NCBI RefSeq assembly: GCF_003612015.1
Contig: NZ_RARB01000006.1
Location: forward strand, 253,263-317,262
Direction of reading: 5' to 3'
DNA: 64,000 nucleotides
From: Pantoea piersonii
Lineage (GTDB): Bacteria; Pseudomonadota; Gammaproteobacteria; Enterobacterales; Enterobacteriaceae
Shown: positions 27,918 through 36,925 of the stretch, piece after piece
How the letters are laid out: each line of letters begins with the position of its first letter
Numbering within the stretch: position 1 is the stretch's first letter
Notes under the pieces: model-generated
What the model was told of the DNA's origin: nothing
Databases searched by the model: none
Seen by the model: only the letters and a program-made list of their open reading frames with translations
Made by a program: the position numbers and the translations under genes

Positions 27918-29118
27918 TTGTCATTTTAAAGGGGCGCACGCGCCGTCCAGGATGCCCGGTCATCGATTTCCAGTCCAAAGCATAAGAGTAAACAGCGCCA
28001 TCAGGGCAGGATCTGGCCCGGATCCGCATGATACCGGGTTTAACAAGGCGTGTCGCTGGGTTTGTATAAGTCTTATTATATAAAGTCAGGATGTAAGGAA
28101 GGAAAGATCCGCCGTTAGCGCATCTGTGCTGCCCTTGTTGAGTCCCTGGCTCTGGACGGAGGAGGAGGGCCAGCGTGGCGGTAAAAAAGCAGGTATCCTG
28201 CTGCGGCTAAGGGAAAGAGCAGGAACGGGCGACGATACCAGCATGCTCAGATGGTAAGGTTTTATTAATCACTGGCTTCAGATCGTTGATTACGACAAAA
28301 AGGGATGGAAGGCGATAGAAATATAAAAATCAAACCCAGAGACGATCCACTAAAATAACCTGATTACACCCCCTCTATATAACTACGTAAAAAACCATAA
28401 GAGCACCTGTAGCTACCACTATTTAAAAAACATTGCCATTATAAGCCGGAATGCTTCTAGATTAATTAGAAAACAAATCCGTCATTGTTTATAAAGAATT
28501 AAGGGAAAGGTCCAGTCAAGAAGCAGTATTTTCAATACACTACTATATAAAGTCGAACAGGAAAACCATAAATAGCGCCAAATAATTATTAACATAATAC
28601 ATTGAAAATTAAAATAAATATTTACCCATTCCATTCCTGAAGCTTAAAGACAAGCCGGGCCAGAGTTAATAACTCTAATTCGTGGTAAATATGCCACCAT
28701 CAGCTTCCCCTCGAAGTTGAACGCCTCATTTATTTTTAACCATCAGTAAAGTCAGCGGATGCCGCCCCTTATTAATCATTAGTATCGCAAGCGTCTTTTC
28801 TGAAAAATTAACTTAGCCCAGATGCGCTAACACTCTGCTTTGCCAAAATAAACGAATAATCAAAAGGCCTGTTTCCAATGCCATAAAGCAGCGCTAATAA
28901 AGCCAAATATAAATAAGCCATACCGAATGCCAGCAAATAAAAGATAAAAAAACCTTTTATAAGCGGCTTCGCGCGGGAGAGCTAACGTCACTGAAGCAAC
29001 CAGCGGGCCGCTCAGCCGCCAGGAAGAAAGCAGTTTTTCACATAGCGGGATTTAACGTGCCAGGATTAAACGCAGCGGGATACACGCAGATGGGCCTTTA
29101 TTTATTAACGAGGATTTT
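27918..29118. other. Long intergenic region, AT-rich in its second half
   Basis: About 1.2 kb without a supported gene. The second part (about 28300-28960) is clearly richer in A and T than the flanking operons and has no long frame on either strand. I see no insertion-sequence ends or terminator. The promoter for the MFS gene should lie in its last 150 bases. Confidence 0.45.
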
Positions 29119-30330
29119 ATGACGCTGCGATCGCTTCAGGCACTTTGCCTTGTGAATTTTTTTATGGCGGACGTAAGGGATGGGTTAGGCCCTTTTTTAG
29201 GCATCTTTCTGACTGAACACCACTGGAGAGCGGACGATATTGGTTGGGTGATGACGGCAGGCGGTCTGGCTGGGCTGGTCGCCACTATCCCTGCGGGGCT
29301 GATAACGGATGCGACCCAGTATAAACGACTGCTGCTTATTATCGGTTCGCTTGTCATCACCTTTTCAACGCTGCTGCTCTGGTATTTTCCCGAGCCGTGG
29401 GTCACGCTTCTCTCGCAAATCCTGACCGGCCTCTCGGCAGCCTTTATCGCGCCTGTACTCACCGGCATCACGCTTGGCTTAACCGGGCCGGATAAATTCA
29501 GCCATCAGATGGGCAGAAACGAAGCCTTTAACCACGGCGGCAATATGTCAGCGGCGATCGCCGCCGGGATTTCCGTCGCCTGGTGGGGCACAGGCGCCGT
29601 CTTTGCGTTAATGACCGCTATGGCATTGTGCGCGGCGCTTTCTGTCTTAGCTATCAGGCATCAGGATATCGACAATCGACTCGCCCGTGGCTTAAGCGGT
29701 GATGAAACCAGGCTTGTCGTGCCTGAGCTCTCGGTCCTTATTCGCAATCCAGCCGTTATCTTTATCGGGTTAACGCTGCTGCTGTTTCACCTCAGCAATG
29801 CCGCTCTGTTGCCCATGCTGAGTATGCATGCGGCAGTTTCACATCACGGCGCGATGCCTGTTGGCGTTTACACTGCCGCGACGGTGGTAATTTCGCAGTG
29901 CGTGATGATCCCGGTCGCGCTGTTTGCCGCCAGCCACGCGCAAAAATCAGGATATTCATTACTGATTACGGCAGCGCTACTGGTGTTGCCGGTGCGTGCC
30001 GCGCTCGCCTCTGCATACACTGGTCCTTACGCGATGATCCCGGTTCAGGTGCTTGATGGCCTGGCGGCCGGACTGCTGGGCGTGGCGGTACCAGGGTATA
30101 TCGTTAAGGTGCTGGAGGGAAGCGGACATACCAATGCAGGCCAGGGCATCATTATGCTTATGCAGGGGGTCGGGGCCGCGATGAGTCCGGCGCTGGCGGG
30201 CAGCGTTGCAGCCCGTTATTCCTATAGCACGGCTTTCGCAGTGCTGGGCATTATTGCCCTGACGGCGCTAATGATCTGGTGGGCTGCCAGCCGCTTCCAC
30301 CGGGAGCAGCCTGAGTCCCATCGATCATGA
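29119..30330 (+). CDS. MFS transporter
   Basis: A 403-residue major facilitator protein with about 12 predicted membrane segments. The loop 2-3 motif (LVATIPAGLITDATQYKRLL) and the long central loop (about 185-210) fit a drug or metabolite proton antiporter, with a second half containing GLAAGLLGVAVPGYIVKVL. The substrate is unknown. GAGG precedes the ATG. Its stop overlaps the start of the DUF2256 gene (ATGA). Confidence 0.85.
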   Translation: MTLRSLQALCLVNFFMADVRDGLGPFLGIFLTEHHWRADDIGWVMTAGGLAGLVATIPAGLITDATQYKRLLLIIGSLVITFSTLLLWYFPEPWVTLLSQILTGLSAAFIAPVLTGITLGLTGPDKFSHQMGRNEAFNHGGNMSAAIAAGISVAWWGTGAVFALMTAMALCAALSVLAIRHQDIDNRLARGLSGDETRLVVPELSVLIRNPAVIFIGLTLLLFHLSNAALLPMLSMHAAVSHHGAMPVGVYTAATVVISQCVMIPVALFAASHAQKSGYSLLITAALLVLPVRAALASAYTGPYAMIPVQVLDGLAAGLLGVAVPGYIVKVLEGSGHTNAGQGIIMLMQGVGAAMSPALAGSVAARYSYSTAFAVLGIIALTALMIWWAASRFHREQPESHRS

Positions 30331-30497
30331 ATACCTTTAAAGGGAATAAACAATCGTTGCCGGTACGATACTGTAAGCACTGCAGAAAGCCGATGACCTG
30401 GCGAAAGAAATGGGAAAAATGCTGGGATGAAGTGCAGTATTGCTCCGAACGCTGTCGGCGTGAGGCTAAACGGTGCGCGAGTGATATAAAGACGTGA
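30327..30497 (+). CDS. DUF2256 small zinc-ribbon-like protein
   Basis: A 56-residue protein read directly from the sequence. It carries the DUF2256 pattern: two CxxC-type pairs (YCKHCRKPMTWRKKW and QYCSERCRREAKR) with the WRKKW and W-x-x-V-x-YCS core. The family is widespread and uncharacterised, and often sits beside photolyase- or membrane-related genes. The start overlaps the MFS stop codon by four bases (ATGA), so it is translationally coupled to the transporter. Confidence 0.85.
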   Translation: MNTFKGNKQSLPVRYCKHCRKPMTWRKKWEKCWDEVQYCSERCRREAKRCASDIKT

Positions 30498-30521
30498 TAC
30501 AGCACCGTCATTTAGCGGCTG

Positions 30522-30552
30522 AGAACAGATCGCGGGCATCGCGATCTGTTCT
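30522..30552. terminator. Bidirectional hairpin terminator
   Basis: Perfect 13-bp arms (GAACAGATCGCG core, A/T outer pair) around a five-base loop, between the convergent DUF2256 and DUF3156 genes. Only two to three T residues follow on the plus strand. Confidence 0.6.
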
Positions 30553-30624
30553 TCAGGCGACACAAACCTCTGCAGCGGTGTTTTGCCGCCGGGCTGCTGG
30601 GCCGATAAGCGCCAGGCAAGGGCT

Positions 30625-31137
30625 TCAGGCGGTCATCAGCATAGCGAAGGCGTCGCCGATCATCTTCAGGCTGCTCAGCAACAGCACGCGCTGCGCCTGC
30701 TCCAGACGTAAATAACGCCGCAGCGGAGGCATACGGCAAACCACTTCGCTGGCTCCCCAGGGTTCAATAACGCAGTACCAGCCATGCGGATCCACCTCCA
30801 GTTTTATGCTGCGATAATCCAGCTCGCCCAGCGTTTCACACAGACGAGGAAACCCGTTCAGCCAGGCTGCTGTCGCCTGCCCGGCAGGCTGACGCGAGCG
30901 GAACTGAACAGGACGCCGCCGCAGCCTGCCGGGCTGATGCACATCGATACGAAAGGATGCGGTCTGCGCCGCCGCGCCGCGGCAGCTAAACCGGCTACTG
31001 ATAATTGAGGCCATAAACAGCCGCCGGGTATGCAACCTGATCGCGACCTGCTGTTGTTTGTCCAGCTGCAACTGGAATCCATCGCTGTCCTGGCTCAGCG
31101 GCCAGCCGGCAAGATCGCGCGCGAGGGCGGTCAGCAT
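30625..31137 (-). CDS. DUF3156 family protein
   Basis: A 170-residue protein of the DUF3156 family, often found directly downstream of an APC-type amino-acid permease in enterobacteria, as here (start five bases after the permease stop codon). Family wording includes LEVDPHGWYCVIEPWGASEV and VCRMPPLRRYLRL. No signal peptide or catalytic motif is evident. A role linked to the permease or its substrate is inferred only from the conserved pairing. Confidence 0.75.
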   Translation of the reverse strand: MLTALARDLAGWPLSQDSDGFQLQLDKQQQVAIRLHTRRLFMASIISSRFSCRGAAAQTASFRIDVHQPGRLRRRPVQFRSRQPAGQATAAWLNGFPRLCETLGELDYRSIKLEVDPHGWYCVIEPWGASEVVCRMPPLRRYLRLEQAQRVLLLSSLKMIGDAFAMLMTA

Positions 31138-31142
31138 GATGG

Positions 31143-32636
31143 CTACACCAGCGAGCGCAGCACATCGGGGACGCCAGCGGCGGGTTCGCCGTGGCGCGCA
31201 AATGCGCGGTCCAGCACCTCTTCAACGGCGACCGGCCGGAAAGGATTCACCCGCTGCACCAGCACCGTCCACACCAGCGCATAGGCTGCTGTCACCGCCA
31301 GCATAATACCGAAAGGTATCAGAATATCGCTTTTGTGCATGCCCGGCGGGGTGATATTCAGAATAGCGATAATGATACCCACGCTGGAAATGATTTGCGG
31401 CAGCGGGAAAAGCGGCGAGCGGTAAGCGCGCGGCAGATCCGGACGACGCAGGCGCAGCAGCACCACCGATAAGGTCACCAGAAGGTAGGCTACACCCCAG
31501 GCACATACGGCCGCGAGGATCAGCGGCACAATACGGTCGAGGCTGCCCTGTAAATACCATGCATGCAGACAGGGAATAGCGACCGCAACCGCTATGGCCG
31601 CCAGCGGCGTTTTGAAACGCGGATGTAGCCAGGTGAGGAAACGCGGCAACGCCCCGTCCAGCGCCATGCCATAAAGAATACGCGGCACGGCGGCCATCAG
31701 CGTATTAATGGTGGCTGCGCCTGCCAGCAGCAGTCCGAAACCGAGCCAGTACTGTCCAAAATCGCCCATAACGCGATGGGCGAAGGCGGGGATAGCCATC
31801 GGCGTATCAAGTAGATGCACGCCGTTAGCCGCATCAACCACCACATTTTCCACCTGACGATTGATCGCCGCGCCGTAGAGAAACATGCAGGATGCGACGC
31901 CGCACAGACCAAGCGCCATCGCGCGGGGAATGGTGCGATGCGCCTGCTTAATTTCCGGCGCCATCGGCGTCACCAGCTCGCAGCCAACGAACATAAACAT
32001 CGCCATACCGATATAACCGAACAGCCCTGAAAGATCGTGCAAATCCAGCGTGCTGCCGAACCAGCCAGGCAGGTGCGTTGCTGGCGCCATAAGTATTCCG
32101 CACAGGCCGAAAATAGCGAGCGTTGACCACATAATGAATGTCAGCACCACTTCAACCTTGCCAAATATTTCGACGCCGAGCGCATTAAGAAAGCCAAAAA
32201 TAATGACCAGGCCGACGCCAACCAGCCAGGTGCTGTGATGCGCATCAAGATGAGCGTTAAGCGTCTCAAAGTTCACCAGCGCCATAATTCCTGAAAGGAT
32301 GGTTTCCGCCGTGCCGGCAAAGATATGCACGATAAGATAGGCGCACAGCGCGCCGACGATAGCGAAGAAACGCCCCATGCCGCATGAAATATAGTCGTAG
32401 ACCGATCCGGTGGTGGGCATCAGCGTAGCCGCTTCAGAGAAAGTGGTGATTTGCGCCTGCATCATGATAAATGCGATCAGCACCGCTAGCGCGAAGGTAT
32501 CGCCGCCCATGCCGAAGCCGCTGGTGACGGTCAGGATGACAGGACTTGCCATAATCAACCCGACTGAACTGGCTAAGGTCGTTGGAAAACCCACTACGCC
32601 GCGCTCAAGCAGCGACCCAAGTTTGTTATTGTTCAT
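31143..32636 (-). CDS. APC-superfamily amino-acid/amine permease
   Basis: A 497-residue inner-membrane transporter with about 12-14 hydrophobic segments. The conserved glycine-rich TM1 region (SSVGLIMASPVILTVTSGFG) and the TM6 area are present. Neighbouring genes (PuuB-like oxidase and cupin upstream, DUF3156 downstream, all on the same strand) suggest uptake of an amine such as putrescine, ethanolamine or a related compound. The gene is 250 bases from the cupin gene, with a hairpin between them, so it probably has its own promoter. Confidence 0.82.
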   Translation of the reverse strand: MNNNKLGSLLERGVVGFPTTLASSVGLIMASPVILTVTSGFGMGGDTFALAVLIAFIMMQAQITTFSEAATLMPTTGSVYDYISCGMGRFFAIVGALCAYLIVHIFAGTAETILSGIMALVNFETLNAHLDAHHSTWLVGVGLVIIFGFLNALGVEIFGKVEVVLTFIMWSTLAIFGLCGILMAPATHLPGWFGSTLDLHDLSGLFGYIGMAMFMFVGCELVTPMAPEIKQAHRTIPRAMALGLCGVASCMFLYGAAINRQVENVVVDAANGVHLLDTPMAIPAFAHRVMGDFGQYWLGFGLLLAGAATINTLMAAVPRILYGMALDGALPRFLTWLHPRFKTPLAAIAVAVAIPCLHAWYLQGSLDRIVPLILAAVCAWGVAYLLVTLSVVLLRLRRPDLPRAYRSPLFPLPQIISSVGIIIAILNITPPGMHKSDILIPFGIMLAVTAAYALVWTVLVQRVNPFRPVAVEEVLDRAFARHGEPAAGVPDVLRSLV

Positions 32637-32861
32637 ATTTACCCCGGCAATGTAATTAACGGTGATACGCTCATGCTCATTAAAAACAAGCCTGGGGACG
32701 GTGGGAAATCGTCCGAAGGGATGAGAGCCAGGCGTTCAACTTACAGTTATTTATTTGTTATCAGCGTGTTGCTTAATTTCTTCGCTGTCATCTCTTTTTC
32801 ATATGAACGTGATCGTTCGCGCGTTTTAACGCGGCGCGCAGCGGCAAAAGGGCGGGAAAAC

Positions 32862-32879
32862 GGCGGCCAGCAGGCCGCC
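32862..32879 (-). terminator. Terminator hairpin after the cupin gene
   Basis: Perfect 7-bp GC-rich arms GGCGGCC / GGCCGCC around a four-base loop, followed on the minus strand by GTTTTCCC. It lies just downstream of the cupin gene stop codon. Confidence 0.6.
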
Positions 32880-32886
32880 TGGAGGA

Positions 32887-33255
32887 TTAGCGGGATTCGA
32901 CATTAGCGAGGTAACACTTCACAAAGCGAGGCGTTAATACTTTCCACAGCACCGTCGTGCCCTGTTCAGCAAACCAGGTGTCACCTTTCTGATAGCGCGT
33001 GGTTTCACCGGTGGTTTCGACCGTCAGCTCGACTTCGCCTTCCAGCACCGTAGCCTGTTCAGTAAAGGGATAGGTCATGCTGAAACTGCCTTGCGTTGAT
33101 GAAAACAGCCCGCAGGAAAAAGCGTCCTGCGGCTCGCCATAAATCATCAGGCCTGCCACCTGTGGATCGCCCTCAATTGGCGTGGCGCCGAGCAGGCTGA
33201 CGCTACCAATCGGATGCAGTTCGGGAATAGGATCGTTTAACTTTATCGCTTTCAT
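32887..33255 (-). CDS. Small cupin-domain protein (DUF861-like)
   Basis: A 122-residue single cupin of the DUF861/ethanolamine-utilisation-like type (TVLEGEVELTVETTGETTRY followed by GDTWFAEQGTTVLWKV). The start is set at ATG 33255, where GGAG is six bases upstream and the protein opens MKAIKLNDPI; a longer reading would overlap the oxidase gene. These cupins often accompany amine oxidase/permease sets. The specific activity is unknown. Confidence 0.78.
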   Translation of the reverse strand: MKAIKLNDPIPELHPIGSVSLLGATPIEGDPQVAGLMIYGEPQDAFSCGLFSSTQGSFSMTYPFTEQATVLEGEVELTVETTGETTRYQKGDTWFAEQGTTVLWKVLTPRFVKCYLANVESR

Positions 33256-33271
33256 CTTTTTCTCCAGTCGT

Positions 33272-34573
33272 TTAGCTACGGCCATTCCAGTAGCCAGCGG
33301 TTTGATGTAATAACTTGCCCGCCGTGACCAGCATCAGACGCATGCTGTCGCGGCCATGAATACGGGCGTGGGGAATTTTGCTTAGCAGGTCATAGCGCGC
33401 AGAGCCGCCGTTAATCCCTTCCGCAAGGACTTTACAAATAATGTGCGACGGCGTGACGCCAAAGCCGGAATAGCCCTGTACGTAAAACACATTGTTATGC
33501 TGGCTTAAGGTGCCAATTTGCGGGAACAGGTTGGCGCTGCACGCCATCGGACCGCCCCAGGCGAAGTCGATCTTCACATCGTGCAGATAAGGGAAAACCT
33601 GCAACATCAGCGTGCGGTTCCAGGCAGCGAAATCGCGCGGCGTATATTCAACAAAGCGCGTGGCGCTGCCAAACAGCAGACGGTTTTCACGGGTGAGGCG
33701 GTAATAGTTGATCACGGGCCGGATATCGCTGAAGGCGCCGCGAATGGGGCTAATGCGCTCCACCAGCGCGTCGGACAGCGGCTCGGTGGCGATCTGATAG
33801 GAGTAGGTCACCAGAGTTTTGTTATGGATCTCCGGCTCAAGGTTGTTGAGGAAGCTATCGCACGCCCACAGCAGCTTAGCGGCGCGTACGCTGCCCATCG
33901 CGGTGCGGACGCGTACCTGTTTGCCATATTCCACCTCGACGACGGGCGAGGACTCATAAATCTTCACCCCCAGCGAGGTTGCGGCCTGCGCCGAACCGAG
34001 CAGCATATTGAGGGAGTGGATCTGTCCTCCTCCCATATGCTTAAGCGCCGCGCAGTAGACGTCCGAACCAATTACCTTGTGGACGTCGCTGCCGGTGTAA
34101 AGCGCAATATCCTGATCGGGCTCGGCGGATTTAAACTCCTTTTCCCACTGGCGCAGGGTCTTTTCCTGTCGCTTGTTATAGGCGAGATAGCCGTAGCCGG
34201 GTACAAAATCCGCATCGATCTGGTACTTTTTAATACGCTCGCGAATGATGCCCGCGCCCATATTCGCCATGGCAAACAGCGATGCCATCCCCTCTTTGCC
34301 GACATGCTTTTTCACCGCCTCGATATCGTGGCCGATACCCGCCATCACCTGGCCGCCATTGCGGCCTGTGCCGCCGTAGCCGAGGTGGCGCGCTTCCAGG
34401 ATGACCACGCGGGTAATGCCCTGTTCCGCCAGTTCCAGCGCGGTATTAACGCCAGAGAAGCCGCCGCCAATGATCACCACATCCGCGTCGATATCTTCAG
34501 TCAATGCCGGAAAATGCAGATGATATTTTTTCGTGGCGCCGTAATAATTCAGCGCATCAATTTTGATGTTCAT
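33272..34573 (-). CDS. FAD-dependent oxidoreductase, PuuB-like
   Basis: A 433-residue DAO-family flavoenzyme. The N-terminal Rossmann motif is DVVIIGGGFSGVNTALEL (about 29-46) with VVILEARHLGYGGTGRNGGQ after it, the pattern of gamma-glutamylputrescine oxidoreductase PuuB. It would oxidise a primary or secondary amine to an aldehyde or imine. It is the first gene of a set with a cupin and a permease, but no gamma-glutamylputrescine synthetase is visible nearby, so the substrate may differ from putrescine. ATG 34573 is chosen because it gives the family's MNIKIDALNYY-type start. Confidence 0.82.
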   Translation of the reverse strand: MNIKIDALNYYGATKKYHLHFPALTEDIDADVVIIGGGFSGVNTALELAEQGITRVVILEARHLGYGGTGRNGGQVMAGIGHDIEAVKKHVGKEGMASLFAMANMGAGIIRERIKKYQIDADFVPGYGYLAYNKRQEKTLRQWEKEFKSAEPDQDIALYTGSDVHKVIGSDVYCAALKHMGGGQIHSLNMLLGSAQAATSLGVKIYESSPVVEVEYGKQVRVRTAMGSVRAAKLLWACDSFLNNLEPEIHNKTLVTYSYQIATEPLSDALVERISPIRGAFSDIRPVINYYRLTRENRLLFGSATRFVEYTPRDFAAWNRTLMLQVFPYLHDVKIDFAWGGPMACSANLFPQIGTLSQHNNVFYVQGYSGFGVTPSHIICKVLAEGINGGSARYDLLSKIPHARIHGRDSMRLMLVTAGKLLHQTAGYWNGRS

Positions 34574-34692
34574 CCTCGTACCCTGTCTGAATGTCAAACC
34601 GGTTGAGATAACACCACGTTGCGCAGAACAGGCACTATCGCCCATAAGAAGGAGGAGGGATGACTGGCACTGCGATATGTGGGCCAGGCCAC

Positions 34693-34713
34693 AAAAAACC
34701 CGGCAAAGCCGGG
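34693..34713 (-). terminator. Intrinsic terminator after pckA
   Basis: Read on the minus strand, a 6-bp GC stem CCCGGC/GCCGGG with a TTT loop is followed by six T residues (34693-34698). It lies 16 bases beyond the pckA stop codon. Confidence 0.85.
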
Positions 34714-34728
34714 TAAATAAAGGACTAT

Positions 34729-36351
34729 TTATGGGCGCTCCGGCCCGGCGTCAGCAATCGCCTTACCGCGTTCCGTATCGCTGAACTTGCGGAAGTTCTC
34801 GTGGAACATCGCGGCAAGCTCGCGCGCTTTGCTGTGCCATTTATCGTGGCTTTCCCAGCTGTTGCGTGGGTCGAGCTGCTGGCTATTGACGCCTGGCAGC
34901 CGCAGCGGCATTGACAGGTTAAAGACGGGCAGAGTAGTTCGCGGTACATCATCCAGCTGCTCCCCCAGAATTGCGTTGATAATGGCCCGCGTATCTTTGA
35001 TGGAGATGCGCTCGCCGCGGCCGTTCCAGCCGGTATTCACCAGCCATACCTGCGCCTGCACCTGACTGATTCGCTTTAGCAGCACGTCAGCATAGACATC
35101 TGGATGCAGCGTCAGGAACGCCGCGCCAAAGCAGGCGGAAAAGGTCGGCGTGGGCGCGCTGATGCCACGCTCGGTACCCGCTAGCTTAGAGGTGAAACCT
35201 GACAGGAAGTACCAGGCTATCTGATCGCCCGTTAGCTGGCTGACGGGGGGAAACACGCCAAAAGCGTCAGCGGTCAGAAAAATAATTTTCTGCGCATGGC
35301 CGGCAGCGGAAACGGGCCTGACGCGATTAGCGATATGCGTAAGCGGATAGGAGACGCGGGTATTTTCCGTTTTGCTGCCGTCGGCATAGTCAACCTCGCC
35401 ACGATCGTTGGTTACGACATTCTCCAGCAGAGCATCTCGTCGGATCGCCTGGAAAATCTCCGGCTCTGCCGCAGGCGAAAGATTGATGGTTTTGGCGTAG
35501 CAACCCCCTTCATAGTTAAACACGCCGTCATCGTCCCAGCCGTGTTCGTCATCGCCAATCAGCTGGCGCTGCGGATCGGTAGAAAGCGTGGTTTTCCCGG
35601 TGCCGGAGAGGCCGAAAAAAAGCGCGACATCGCCCTTGCTGCCCACGTTGGCGGAGCAGTGCATCGAGGCGATACCGCGTGCCGGCATCAGCGTATTCAT
35701 CACTGAGAACAGCCCTTTTTTCATCTCGCCACCGTACCAGGTGCCACCGATCAGCTGCATCTTTTCCGTCAGACTGAAGGCCACGAAATTCTCGGAGTTA
35801 AGTCCCTGCTCGCGCCAGTGCGGATTGGTACACTTCGCGCCGTTCATCACCACAAAATCAACCGGAAAGTGGCGCATCTCTTCGGGAGAAGGGCGGATAA
35901 ACATATTGGTGACAAAGTGCGCCTGCCAGGCGACTTCCGTAACAAACCGCACGCCGAGCCGCGTTTCAGGGTTAGCGCCGCACCAGGCATCCACAACAAA
36001 CAGACGCTTGCCGGAGAGCTGCTCCGTAACGCACGCTTTTAAACGCTGCCATACGGCAGGCGTAATCGGCTGATTATCGTTCTTGCCCTGTCCCGCATCG
36101 GACCACCACAGGCGATCGCGGCTGGCCTCATCGCGTACGATATATTTGTCACGTGGCGAGCGCCCGGTAAATTCGCCCGTATCGACGGCGACAGCGCCCG
36201 ACGTCGTCACCACCGCCTTTTCGTAGCCCGTTAGCGACGGTCGGGTCTCTTCAGTAAACAGCGTGTCATAGTCGGGGTTATAAACGATATCTGCGATTTC
36301 GCGCAGGCCAAGGCGTTCCAGCGAGGCAAGCAGCTCTGCTGAGATCTTCAT
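34729..36351 (-). CDS. pckA: ATP-dependent phosphoenolpyruvate carboxykinase
   Basis: A 540-residue cytosolic enzyme converting oxaloacetate and ATP to PEP and CO2. The kinase-1a motif [11 protein letters not shown] and the PEPCK-specific stretch [20 protein letters not shown] are intact and the length equals E. coli Pck. Located just after the hpa genes, it could feed carbon from 4-HPA (through succinate and oxaloacetate) to gluconeogenesis. GGAGAG precedes the ATG. A strong terminator lies 17 bases before the start codon, so expression must come from read-through or from a promoter inside hpaC. Confidence 0.95.
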   Translation of the reverse strand: MKISAELLASLERLGLREIADIVYNPDYDTLFTEETRPSLTGYEKAVVTTSGAVAVDTGEFTGRSPRDKYIVRDEASRDRLWWSDAGQGKNDNQPITPAVWQRLKACVTEQLSGKRLFVVDAWCGANPETRLGVRFVTEVAWQAHFVTNMFIRPSPEEMRHFPVDFVVMNGAKCTNPHWREQGLNSENFVAFSLTEKMQLIGGTWYGGEMKKGLFSVMNTLMPARGIASMHCSANVGSKGDVALFFGLSGTGKTTLSTDPQRQLIGDDEHGWDDDGVFNYEGGCYAKTINLSPAAEPEIFQAIRRDALLENVVTNDRGEVDYADGSKTENTRVSYPLTHIANRVRPVSAAGHAQKIIFLTADAFGVFPPVSQLTGDQIAWYFLSGFTSKLAGTERGISAPTPTFSACFGAAFLTLHPDVYADVLLKRISQVQAQVWLVNTGWNGRGERISIKDTRAIINAILGEQLDDVPRTTLPVFNLSMPLRLPGVNSQQLDPRNSWESHDKWHSKARELAAMFHENFRKFSDTERGKAIADAGPERP

Positions 36352-36367
36352 CTGTACTCTCCGGTAG

Positions 36368-36390
36368 AAAAAGGGGGCGCAAGCGCCCCC
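36368..36390 (-). terminator. Intrinsic terminator after hpaC
   Basis: On the minus strand, an 8-bp GC stem GGGGGCGC/GCGCCCCC with a two-base loop is followed by five T residues. It lies within the 44-base gap between hpaC and pckA. Confidence 0.8.
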
Positions 36391-36395
36391 TGAGA

Positions 36396-36914
36396 TCAGG
36401 CCGTTACCGCATGCTGCTGATGCGGCGTGGCGTGAAACTGACGTTTGAAATAGATCAGACCCTGGCCTTCGCTGGCCAGCGTGATGTGTTTTATCTCCAG
36501 CAGATAAACCCGATGCGTGCCGATGGTCTGGATCTGCTGAATTTCGCCTTCAAGGCTGGCCAGCGCCTGTTGCAGGATCGGCTGCTGCAACGCGCCCCCG
36601 CGCCAGCCATCCAGCGTAAAGCGCTGCTCCATGCTCAGTTCAGTCATCCCGGCGAAATGGCGCGCCATCTCCTCCTGTTGGTGATTAAGCACGTTGACGC
36701 ACATCTTGCCGTTTTGCTCAAACACCGGCACCATCGCGCTGCGATTGTTAATGCAGACCAGCAAGGTAGGCGGCGTATCGGTGACCGAGCAAACGGCGGT
36801 GGCTGTGATGCCGCAGCGCCCGGCGCTGCCCTGCGTAGTGACGATATTCACGGCTGCTGGCAGGCTGGCCATCGCGTCGCGGAAATTCAGGCGATGCTGT
36901 TCTTCTCTGGACAT
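36396..36914 (-). CDS. hpaC: 4-Hydroxyphenylacetate 3-monooxygenase, flavin reductase component
   Basis: A 172-residue flavin reductase of the FMN-binding split-barrel family, supplying FADH2 to HpaB. Recognised by [20 protein letters not shown] and the [16 protein letters not shown] segment, and by its place directly after hpaB (11-base gap). E. coli HpaC is 170 residues. AGAGG precedes the ATG. A terminator follows the gene. Confidence 0.93.
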   Translation of the reverse strand: MSREEQHRLNFRDAMASLPAAVNIVTTQGSAGRCGITATAVCSVTDTPPTLLVCINNRSAMVPVFEQNGKMCVNVLNHQQEEMARHFAGMTELSMEQRFTLDGWRGGALQQPILQQALASLEGEIQQIQTIGTHRVYLLEIKHITLASEGQGLIYFKRQFHATPHQQHAVTA

Positions 36915-36925
36915 GATTACCTCTT

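Noticed and set aside
33518..34606. Long open frames antisense to the oxidase, and similarly at 36968-38332 (hpaB) and 44617-45552 (hpaD)
   Set aside because: They are mirror frames produced by high GC at third codon positions; the opposite strand encodes clear enzyme families.
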